Positions 50,101-62,100 of a stretch of DNA of 64,000 nt are shown here, piece by piece (the stretch's first letter is position 1; every line of letters begins with the position of its first letter). Under the pieces are notes generated by a model. It was not told the origin of the DNA. It was given only the letters and a program-made list of their open reading frames with translations, and ran no database searches. The stretch comes from Hydra vulgaris (Eukaryota > Cnidaria > Hydrozoa > Anthoathecata > Hydridae), in NCBI RefSeq assembly GCF_038396675.1, contig NC_088921.1, forward strand, positions 69,075,001-69,139,000. Reading direction: 5' to 3'. Position numbers and translations under genes: made by a program.

Positions 50101-53100
50101 CTCTGATTGCTTGGAGGGGGCATTTGAGCTCGAAAAGAATCTCACTTTTGCTACAGCATGGGGCTTACAGTGGCTGGTGAACTTCAATACAGATAAGACT
50201 TAATTTTTTTCAGCCAATCATTATCGCAACAGTTTAGATCTTCCTATATTTATGAAGTGATGTACTGAATGAGTCATCTACTCTTTATCTTATAGGATTA
50301 ACTCTTACTTCCAACTTTTTTGGAAACCATATATTAAATCAGTTGCAAAATTAGCATCTGCTAAGGTTGCATCTCTTTATCAAGCTCGTCACTTTCTTAC
50401 TTCGGATTCTATTCTCTATCTCTATAAATCTCAAATCCGGCCTTTTATGGAATACTGTTGCTATATCTGGGGCGGATTTTCTAATGATGCCCTTTCTCTT
50501 TTAGACAAGGTGCAAAAATTCATTGTAAACATAGTTGGACCTGCTCTTGCTGCCAACCTCCAACCATTATCACATCATTGTAATGTTGCTTCTCTTTCTC
50601 TTTTCTACAAATACTATAATGGGCACTGCTCTAAAGAGCTAGTGTCTCTTGTGCCATCTACTAAAATTAATTGTCATTTTATTCGTCATTCAATTAAGTC
50701 TCATCTTTTTTCTGTGACTGCTCCTAAGTGCTCCAAAAACGCTTATTCGTCTAGTTTTTTTCCTCGATCATCAGCTCTTTGGAATTCGCTTCCTTCATCA
50801 TGCTTTCCTGATTCATATAATTTGCTATCCTTTAAGTTATCCGTCAATCGTTATCTTGCTCTACAATCTTTATCTTTTTTCTTTCAGTAACTTCCAACAT
50901 TATTTAGTGGCTGCTTGCAGCTTCATTGGAAGGGAAGACGTTTAAAAAAAAAAAAAAAAAAAAAAGTTGGGAGTTACTAGAAAAAAAAAAAGAATAGAGT
51001 TATAGAGCAAGGAAACGGTTGACAGAAGACTTGAAAAGTTGAAGGTTGTGTGAGAAAGTTCTAAAGAGTTTAAGTGCAGGGAAAAAAACTAGGTGAATAG
51101 GAGTTTTTAGAGCATGCAGGGAAAGGTACAGTGAAAGAATGGACTTTGCTGAATAACGAGTCAAATGAGAATGAGTTTCAGTTGATGGAACTAGAGATGA
51201 TAACCATCCATTGAGCAGCAACCATGATAGAACTTTTAGAAAAAATAAAGAAATGCATTTTTACAATAATGGGAAAGACACTAAAGCTTAGCAGATAGAG
51301 TGGGTCCAACTACGTTGAAAATGCAGTTTTGGACCTTGCCAAGAAGAAAAAGAGCATCATTAGAAGAACCAGCCCAAATATGACAACAGTATTCCATATA
51401 GGGACAAATAAAAGATTTGTAGAGTTAGTTAATGGAATCAGGAGTGAGAAAATGACAACCTCGATAAAGAGAAGCAGCTTTAGCAGATGCTAATTTAGCA
51501 ATTAATTTTATATATGGTTTCCATAAAAGGTCAGTAGTAAACAACAACCCAAGAAGACATAAAAAAAGACTCAGTGAGAGGGTTGCCATTCATTAATATA
51601 GGAATATCAACGGTATTGCGATAGTTGTTTGCATTAAATAACTAAGTTTTGTTAGAGTTAAAATATAAAAGCCATTGTGTGCCCTAATCTGTTACAGAAG
51701 TGATATCTGACTCAAGATAAACTCCCTGTTCTAAGCAATCCAAAAGAGAAGAATTTGTGTCAAGACAGAAGTATAAAGTTGAGGCATCAGCAAAAAGAGC
51801 TATTTTAGATATAAGGTTGTCAGGAAGATCATTAATGTAGATAAGAAACAAAACAGGACCAAAAATAGAGCCTTGAGGTACCTCAGAATTTACTGGAAAT
51901 GAAGAAGAGTGTAGGCCTTCAAGGATGACTTAATAAAGCGGTTAGAAAGAAATGATTTGATAACCTTAAAAAACTTTCCCAGATACACAATAAGAAAAAA
52001 GCTTATGAAGAAGACCAGCATGCCAAACTTTGTAGAAAGCCTTAGATATGTCAAGAGCAATAGTCCTAGCCATTTCCAGCAAGCAGGAAAACAAGACTCG
52101 GTAAAGCACTTATTAAATAGTTTAGAGAGAACAATTTTGTAAGATTATGACAGGTATGTTGTCTGGACCACTCGCTGTAGAAGAGTTTAATTGAGATATG
52201 ACTTTAGCAAACGAAGCTGGAGTGATTTGAATCTTTAACAATGAGTTAGCCTGTTTAATTGGAATGGAAAGAAGAGAATAGCCATAAGATCCAAGAGTCG
52301 AATTAGAAGAAAAGTTCTTTGCAAAGAGTTCTGCGTTATCCTTGGGAAAGGTAATAAGAATTGTACCATGAATGAGAGATGAAATGTTAGACCTACCCTT
52401 GTTAATGAAGCTGTTGAAGATTTTCTAAAAGACTCTAGAGCCTAACTTCTGACAAGATGTGAGATTTAGTGAACGGCTTAGTGAGTTTAGACTTAATTTA
52501 TTAAACATATTAGTATGTGAAATAAGTTTTTAAGCATGATATCTTTGTAGATAGTAAAAATTTAATTTGCAAATAATCAAGTTCAATATTTTTATAAATT
52601 GAATTTAAATATTTTGAGTTAAAGCTCTGCTTTAATACCTGATGTACAATTAGAATGTAAAACACTTTAACTTACTTTTTGGCTGAACTATACCCTTCAA
52701 GACTGTAATCATCAACTCCAAATGATGAATGTGGAGGTGATAACCTAAAAAAAATAAAATAATAATATAATTAAAAAAATATATACTTTTTTTGAAAAAA
52801 AAAAAAAAAAAAAGCATAAACTTACCCTATTTCCTCTCCACCATCAGCTTCACCTCGTTCGCTGACATTTGGTCGGTCTTGGTTAAATTTCCATAATCGA
52901 AACCGCATTTTTTTACCACCTACAACTACTACAACAATTGCAAATGTGACTATTATAGCAATTATAACGCTGTGAGTAATTGAAGAGGTATTTGGGGAGA
53001 GCTTACTGTCTAAATAGTTTTATAAACAAAAACTTTATTATGAAACACTTTTACTTTTATTTAAACTATAATAAAAACATTTTTATTATACTTCATCAAC

Positions 53101-56100
53101 AATTTTTGCTTTTTATGGTAACATATTTCAAATAAATATCACTGTTAATTAAGTAAATTTTTAGATGCAGTTGCTTTGAAGTATAACCTATTAAGTAATA
53201 TTCAACTCACCTGAAACTGAATAAATTGGAAACACAAAATCAAGGTTTTTCTTTTGTGCACGAGCCCCAAGATAGCTTGCAGCCTAAAAGTACTGCATAA
53301 TTTTAATTCTTATTTAATCATAAAATTTGTTAAAAGATTATATTTCTTTTATTTTTATAAATAAAAAAAGAAAAAGAAAAAATTAGCATAATAAAGATAC
53401 AATTAAAAAAAAAATTAATTTGGTATAAAGTTTAAGTGAAGAAGTACATTTTAAAAATTTAAAGAATAGATATGGCTAATGATTGAGTATAGGTATGAAG
53501 TTTCTTTCTCAAAAATATCTTTTTTAGACATAACTCCATACAAAATTAATTATTCAGTTACCACAACTGCTTTTCATAAAAAAACATCTAGTCTTCACAC
53601 TAATTTTTTATAGTTTCACTACATTTTTGTACAGAGTTAGTCTAATCAAATGCTTAATTGATAGAACATTTAAAATGAATAGTTATAAACTTGGGTTTCA
53701 CTCTGACATAAACAACCTCTTTAAAATATTTCAAAGATATATGTACCCTTCTTGGCTAATTTCTGATTTCCAATTAAACAAGATTACCACTAATACTCCA
53801 CTACAACCAAAAGTTAAAGGATCCTTGACTTATTTAAAACTAACGTTTTGGGAAAATACCTGATTCAAATTTAAAAAAAAAACTGAATTTATTTGGTTAA
53901 ACAATATTGCCATTCTGCAAATATTAAATTAGTATTTACCTTACTAAAAACTTCTAAATTCTTTTCTTCTATTTCACTAGAGTTTAAATTGTTCATGATC
54001 TATAAATTCCTATGTGCAGGATGTAACTCCTGTTATATAGGCGAATCTACTCGCTATCTCAAGTTGTGGATATCTGAACATTATTTATAAGCATCTCCAT
54101 GCTAATTAAAATTGTTTCATGCAAATAAATGATATGTGTTTTTCTGTTTTAGATTCCCCTTCTAATAAATTAAAAACTTTAAAAAAACTTAAAATAAGTT
54201 CATAGAATTGTTAAAACCTGGTATGAATAAACAGGTTAACCATGTTCAAATGAAATTTTCTGTTAAGCTACTACATTCTATACATACTGGTATCTATTTA
54301 ACCTATTCTTTTGTTATTTCCTACTTCTTTAGTATAATATTTTTTAATAATTTTATTGTATTTTTGTAATTATATTATTATTAGTTTGTATAAGAATAAT
54401 TACATTGTGTATTGGTTAATTTGAATCAACTAGTTAAAACAGTAAATAAAAAAAACTTACAACTTTAGGTGAGTCAAAGCATAGCTCTGTGCAAAGAGAG
54501 TTATCCATCTTTAAAGTTACAGTAGTAAAACTAAAAAGAATTATGGAATAAAATTTAAAAATCTCAAAAAATAGAAAATTTTATTGAAGCTAGTTCAAAT
54601 AGAAGTTAAAGCACTCAAACTATTTAAACTAGATTCCCTAAAGTTAAACAAAAACTTAATTTCTTTTTTTTCTCAACTATTTGGTGAAATGAAAAGTATG
54701 ATAAAATAAAAAATGCATTCAAATTCTTTTTTAATCTTTGACATTCAAAAATAAAACTGGTTTTAAATGTAAGCAAAATATTTTAGGAATTAAATCGAGA
54801 GAAACTTAGTTTCAATACTTTTAAATGAGATCTGAAAAAAATTTGTTTTTTTCTTAACTTTTTCCACTCTTGGTTTAAGTAAGTTGAAACAAAAATAAAT
54901 GTGGCAAACTGATACTTGTCTAAAATAAAATTATACATGAAAAATACTGCAATATTCAATATTGGAACAAAAAAACTAAACATCTACATAAGTAATTAAA
55001 TCAATTCCCCCTTGTACTTTTTTGTAAGCTGCACATCTTTTTCGCATCAATTTAACATCATTGTTGCAAATTTTCAAAGCCAAGCCTAAATGCGGTAGTG
55101 GTGTAGTGGTAGAGCGCTCGCTTCATAAGCGAGAGGTTCCGAGTTCGATCCCCACCACATCCCTGGTAGTACCGCGCTCAACTTGTTTCTCCGCGCAGCG
55201 GCCTTGTTCGTCAAGATTCGTGTTTCGGAGTTAAAGAGTTGAGAGAGGGTTATAACCACAATTAAGTAGCCTCCTTATCTGTAGTGGCCTTCTGGGCCTT
55301 GGGGAGGTGAAATAACAAAAAAAAAAAAACAAAAAAAAAAAAAAATAGATTTAATTGGATTAAAATCTGGTGATTAAGCTGACCAGATGCAATTGACATT
55401 TTTTATTTTATCTACACTTTGACTGTACAAAGTGTCAGCAGACCCAATACTTTATTGAAACTGCCACAATTCCTTTTTAACTAATCAGCATGTCTATTAA
55501 TGTAGCTTTGTAGTCCTCTAGCATCTCTATACATTCATGTGCTGGTTACATTCAGTCTGTATAAATGTTACTAAAGCCAAATGCCAAAATTCTAAATATC
55601 AAAACTCCTATTGGCATATTGCAACTTCAGTAAAACGTACTAATACTTATACTTTACTATACTTTTTCAAATTCTTTTAACAAAAACTTTTTCTATTTAT
55701 AACTTCAAACTTACTATCATCACTAAAAGTTATTTGTTTCTTCTTTTCCAAGACCACTCAATTCTCTTCTTGCTCCACCTTAATGTTTTTTTTTAAGTAA
55801 AAAGGTTTCTGACTATATTTGAAGACATTTTCCACTGTTTTTGTTGAATATGTTGGTAAGTTTACAATACCTTATTCTTGGATTAGGCAAGTTATAAGAC
55901 TGTAGATTTTTTTAATCTTCTGGAATGAAGTTGGATGGCACCAGTTGTTTTGACAGGTAGCATTTAGGACTTTAAAGCAAAAAAATTGAAAAAAAAAATT
56001 TAAATTAAAAAGAAAAAGTTTATAGTTTAATATGGAAAGTAGAAGCTCGCTATTTCCACAAACTTAAATTGTTCTCCATAAGTTGGCTCTAAGTTTCCTA

Positions 56101-59100
56101 AATTGTAATTCACCTGTTCAAATTAATAGAGCTTTTTTAAACAATAATACCAGATCCACTAAGTGATGTAAAAAATATTGTTTGAGCAAATCTTTATTTT
56201 GACCTTATTATTCTATGCATCTTCAACTGTCCAAACAAAAAATATTGTCTTAATAGGTGGTGGCAGTACTTTATTTTGTGACAACATGTGATATAGTTAC
56301 CTTTATCATTGGACTGATATACAAAACGTATCTGATATATTAGTCCACACTGATATTTACTTAAATTAATTCTTGTTGCCTTTTGTTTTACTGCCTTACT
56401 ATGTTTTACTTACTTTTAATGCAGCTTTTATAAGCTGCCAGTAATGCTAGTTTTGCACATATTAAAGACACAGAAAAGTCATTTGACCATAACTCGACTT
56501 ATACATTCATCTTGAAAAACAAAACAACACCAAATTGAAATTACAACTTTTATTGTTTTTTTAATTAAAGTTAATAATCATGAAAACACTGTGATTAATA
56601 TTAAGATAAATTAAATATGGGGTAAAAGATAAATAACAGCAATATACTGATTATTTGTTTGGCTTATTAGACTGTCACATGTAAAATAATGCTGAGAAAA
56701 AAACTATTACAAAATAAGCCATGTTAAAAAGTAAATACAAAAATCAATAAAATAAGTTATATTTTATCAAATGTAAACCAATATTATTGAATTAAATAGA
56801 AATATAATAATATTACAAACATCACATTTCTTAAAAAAAAGACAAAACCAGACTTTGACATTTTTTAATATTTATATAATTATAAGACGTAAATCTTTAA
56901 TTAATTGTAAGATGTAAATCTTTAATTTAATCTTTTTACACTTTAAAACAGCAAGATTACTTTTCGAAAGCAAAAATGTAATTACAAATTATAAAATGAA
57001 AACATTTAAAATAACTAATTATTAAAAATTATATTCAGTAATAAAAGTATTAAAATTTAAAATTGAATTACACAATAAATTGAATGACACAAAACTTACT
57101 TTCAAGTTTTTTTTTATAAAAATATTTAGTTTACTTATAATTTAAAATTTTACTTTCAAATGTTTCAATAAAATATAAAAAAAACATTAAAATATAAAAA
57201 GGGTTATAACTAATCCAAATCTGTCCCCACAAATTTTTTTCTCATTTCTAATGTTAAATAAAAGATAGATAAAAAACTAAAGAATAAATAATAAACTAAA
57301 AAATTTAAGAATAAATGTCATTACAGGACTTTTGATTTTCACCTGCTTAGATCGGCACCAGAAAAAATATTTGATTGTGATTTAATGTAAAAATCATTTA
57401 AAAATAATAGTACTTACGCACTGTCAGATGATGATCGTCTAAATTTGCTAGAAGTTTCTACGGTAATAACTGTTAAGATTGTATTTAGTATAATGCTCAG
57501 ATTTCGAAGCAGTTGAACTTGGTTTGCCTCAAACTCGCTTCGCCCAGAGCGTAATTTTATTACTAAAAATCCTGGTACCTATTTATAAAAGAAAGAAATA
57601 TATTAGTAAACAGTTTGCTTATAAAAACATTTCATTGCCCCTAAACTTATTAAAAAAAAAGTTTACTATAACATTTTCCAACACAAATGCATGAACGTTA
57701 TTTTTATGGAAAAAAAATTTTTTTTAAATAAAAAAGTTTTTAAATTTTTCTTTTGTTTTTTCACTTTTACAAGAAAAATGCAAGCAAAGATTAGGTAGTG
57801 GTTGAAGAAGATTCATTAAACATTAGGCAATAGTAACTCAAAAAGTTGAAATTAAAGTATTAAAACACTCAAACATAAAAGAATTAAAACACTTTAACAT
57901 AAAAGTATTACATTTTTATCGTTCTTCAACAGGCTACAGACAGTTAAGTTGGGAGTTAACAGAAGACAGAGAAGAGATTTGATTTGTATTCTTTGAATAA
58001 AGCAAGAAACTTTGAAAAAAAGCAAGATACTTTGAAAAGAGCAAGAATATTTTATTGACTTAAAAACTGCAAATTATATGAAGCAGGAAAACAGGACTAG
58101 TGTTAATACTTGAGAAAAAAAATGTTTTTTGAGCAACTCACATTAAATTGAGTTTTTGGTTATAGAATGATGATAGCTCACTCGAGTAGCAACCATTAAA
58201 GTATTTGCAGAAAAAGAGATGCAAACTTATGATGATGAAAAAGAGTCAAGCTAGGCAACTAGAACAGGTCCAACGAAGTTTACAAATCATTTTTGGAACT
58301 TGTCTAGAAACTTGTCTAGAAGAGAAAGGACATTATTAGAAGAACCTTCCCAAATAAGTCATTAGCATTCCATACAAAGATGAATCAAGCTTTAAAGAGC
58401 TAGAGAACAGAATCAGGAGTAAAAATATAACATGTAAATTAGGAGAGGCGGATTCAGCAGATTTACAAACTTTCAATGGATTCTATGATTTAATAAGCTT
58501 TCCATGGGAAGCCAGTAGTGAATGATAATCCAATAAAGCAGTGAATTCAATAAGAGTGTTTTTATCAATATAACAATAGCAAAAATATGGCAATTGATAT
58601 TGGGAGTAAATAATTGAGTTTTGTTTGGGTTAAAATTCACCAACCAAAAGTATTTTGGTTGGTGAATTTTAGTATTAGACTAATCTATTGCTTTCTTTGG
58701 AGTCAACCAAAAGAAACAATAGATTATCTTTATGGTTTCAAGGTGGCAATGCTTAATAATACATTATCAAATGATGTTTATGGTAATACTAATAGTAATA
58801 ATAATACTTGTAGTTGTAGTAAAAATAACTATCATTAAAAAACAAATAATAAAAAAATAATCTAATGTAATACTATGTTTATTATTAAACATATAAAGAA
58901 TAACAAGTTAAACTAGTATTTCTTTTAGAAGTTAAAAACATATTATTTACCAGTTTTGGTGGTGTATTCATGCTACATTCTTTATTGTCATGGCCACAGG
59001 CAACTGTGTCGCATTGGCGATCACAGATACGATTGCCAAACTTTTTAGCACAATCACTAGGGCATTCATCAATTTTTGGTCGACAATCATTTCCATCAAA

Positions 59101-62100
59101 CAAACAATGCATATTATTGCATTCGCGATCACAAACACCATTCCCAAAATGTTTCCAACACTGATATTTTTGTGATTTACATTGAATCCAAGGATCAACA
59201 CCCAGTGTGCAATCAGTTCCATCCCAATTACATTGTGGATTATCACATTTTGGATTGCAAACACCACCATCGAATTTTGAATGACATTCTTCAAATGGAC
59301 ATTGGGTCACATTCGACAAAATGCTAATTGAGCAATTCTCTCCAATAAAGTTTTCTATATAAATATATGGCTGTTACTTTTGCAGCTTAAGAAAATCATC
59401 ATTAACTAAAAAAACATTCTCACTAAACAAATCAAAAACTCTATTAAATTAATAATAAAAATAGTGATTATCTTCATTTTATTTTAAATATCTTTGTCCT
59501 CTCCACAAGATCAGAATGAGCTCAACTTAAAAACCTGTAAATTGCATAACTAGTAATTGAGTTAGGAAAACATAAAGATGAGAAAAAACTAAAATTGTTG
59601 TTGTACAAGGAAAATAACTAGATAAATATTTTTAGAGCATGAAGGAAAAGATACAGTAAAAAGATGCTGAATGACAAGTCATGCAAGATAGAAATTTAAT
59701 TGATTAAATAAAAGATCACGGTTGTTGCTCAATTGAGCAGCTACCATAATAGTATTTGTAGAAAAGAGAAAGAGATGTAGCCTTACAACAATGGGACAAA
59801 GGTTCAAATTAATTGCTCCTATCTAACGCACAACTATTTCTGTTATAATAATTAACACAACAGCTGTATAAAAAAATTATGGAAATCTGTATTATTCGTC
59901 AGAGAGTATGAGACTCGAGACTCATACTCTCTGACGCCAGAGAATCGAGATAAAATACTAAAAGTTAATTAAATACTGGCTAACAATAGAGAAAAGACTA
60001 ATTAAAATTAGTAAACTGATTGAAATAAAATAATTTAGGAACTGATGTAAAGAAAAGTGTTTTTAAAGTAAAGTTTTGTAACTCATCTTTCTTAACCTTA
60101 CCTCCTCATCAACTGCAAACATCATCCTGCTTAATCCTCAATCCTCATCCTAAATTATCATTATCTTTCTCAACCTTACCTCCTATATCATTTGCAAACA
60201 ATCAAGCTAAAACGTGAGCAAAACAACAATAGCAAGAATTGTTTGTTGAGGTTTATGGTTGTTTTTTTTAAACATCTTCGCCTCCAACAAGGCTGCAAGC
60301 AACCACTATTAGAGTTGGAAGTTACTGGAGAAGAAAAAATGAAGATTGTAGAGCAAGATAACGACTGGCAGATGACTTAAAAGATTGCAAATTATATGAA
60401 TCAGGAAAGCGATGATGGAAGATGAAGGAAGCGAATTCCTAAGAATAGTTTGAGGAAAAAAACTAGACAAAGAAGAGCTTTTAGAGCATTTAGGAACAGT
60501 CACAGAAAAAGGATGAGACTTAATTGAATGACGAGTAACACGAGAATGAATTTTAATAGATGGCACAAGAGACACTAGCTCTTTAGAGCAGTGCCCATTA
60601 TAGTGTATGTAGAAAAGAGAAAGAGAAGCAACATTACGACGATGTGATAATAGTTGGAAGTTGGCTGCAAGAGCAGGTCCTAATTTTGCAATGAATTTGA
60701 TATATGGTTTCCAAGAAAGATCAGAAGTAAGAGTTAATCCTAGAAGATGAAAGGTAGATGACTCATTGAGTACATTACCATTCATAAATATAGGAAGTTT
60801 TAAATTATTGCAAAAACGATTGGCTGAAAAAATTTGAGTTTTATCTGAATTGAAGTTCACCAGCCACTGTGGTCCCATGCTGTAGCAGAATTGGGATTCT
60901 TTTCAAGCTCAAATGCCCCTCTAAGCAATCAGAGAGTGTTGGCTTCTTATCGTGACAAGCATAAATGATAGTATCATCAGCAAACAATGCCACCATATAT
61001 GTGAGAATATCTGGAAGATTGTTAATGTAAATTAAAAAGAGTATAGGGCCAAGAATTGAATCTTGAGGAACCCCTGAAGTTACAGAATATGAGGAAGAGT
61101 GCTGTCCATCGAGGACAACTTTGATACTACGATTGGAAAAGAAGGATTCAATAATCTTAAAGATGTTGCCAGATACACCATAAGAAAAAAGCGTATGGAG
61201 AAGACCAGCATGCCAAACTTTATTAAAAGCTTTTGAAATGTCAAGAGCGATGGCCTTAACACCTCTCCACCTTTATCTAATGCACGATAAAACCAATCAG
61301 TTATTACTGTTAGCAAATCAGCTTTAGAACGAGTAGATCTAAAATCCATATTGATGATCAGAAAATAAGTTATTAGATTTAAGATGAGAAATTAAGTGTG
61401 TGATAAATAAAGATTCAAAAACCTTGCTTATGATAGGAAGAAAACTAACGGTATGGTAGTTAGACAAATCGGATGCTCTCCACAATTTTTGAAAATAGGG
61501 ATAACAGATGCCACTTTCCAGCAGGCTGGAAAACAAGACTCTGATAAGCACTTGTTGAACAGTTTTGAAGGTATGGACAATAGCTCTGGAGAGCATTTCT
61601 GCAAGACAATAACAGGTATGTTGTCCGGGCCATAAGCTGTAGAAGAGTCTAGGCAGGAAATCACTTTAGATACAGAAGCTGGAGTGATACGATCGTCAAG
61701 CAATGGATCAGCCTGTTTGTCGGCTATGTCAGATAGAACGCAACTAGTGGAATCAAGAGATGATATTGATGAAAAATTCTTAGCAAACAACTCAGCTTTG
61801 ACTTTAGATGAAATAAAAAAAAATTAATTTTTAACAACTATTTTAGAAGATAATACATCACAGTATTTTTGCTATTCTTTAACAAAGCTGAGTAATAAAA
61901 TTAGTCTTGCAATAAAAACTTATTAAAAACATGTCATGCATATAGATAATAGAGAAAACACTTTATCTAAAACATCTTTTGTTTTAAGAAAATTAAGTGA
62001 AGTTTTAGACAAGATACAGTTTTCTGTTAAAAAAAGAAAAACAAAACATACTATTTACTTAATTTTTATTTTTTTCTTTCAAACTAATAATTTTTTTCCA

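Larger units (their letters stand above)
47305..50942 (+). mobile_element. Non-LTR family R, near-full-length (copy R5)
   Basis: Starts at ctgctgccttgtaggataca (5' leader) and ends with gcttgcagcttcattggaag, gaagacgttt and an A-tract. It carries leader, endonuclease (about 47983-48910), reverse transcriptase (49065 to about 50110) and post-RT domain (50447-50890). It lacks the three junction hairpins of R3, so it serves as the reference layout. Many small frame breaks make it inactive. It lies in the 7.6-kb Notch intron, antisense to Notch. Confidence 0.92.

Noticed and set aside
58968..59327. Several frames over the LNR exon on both strands
   Set aside because: They are shadows of the cysteine-rich LNR coding frame.
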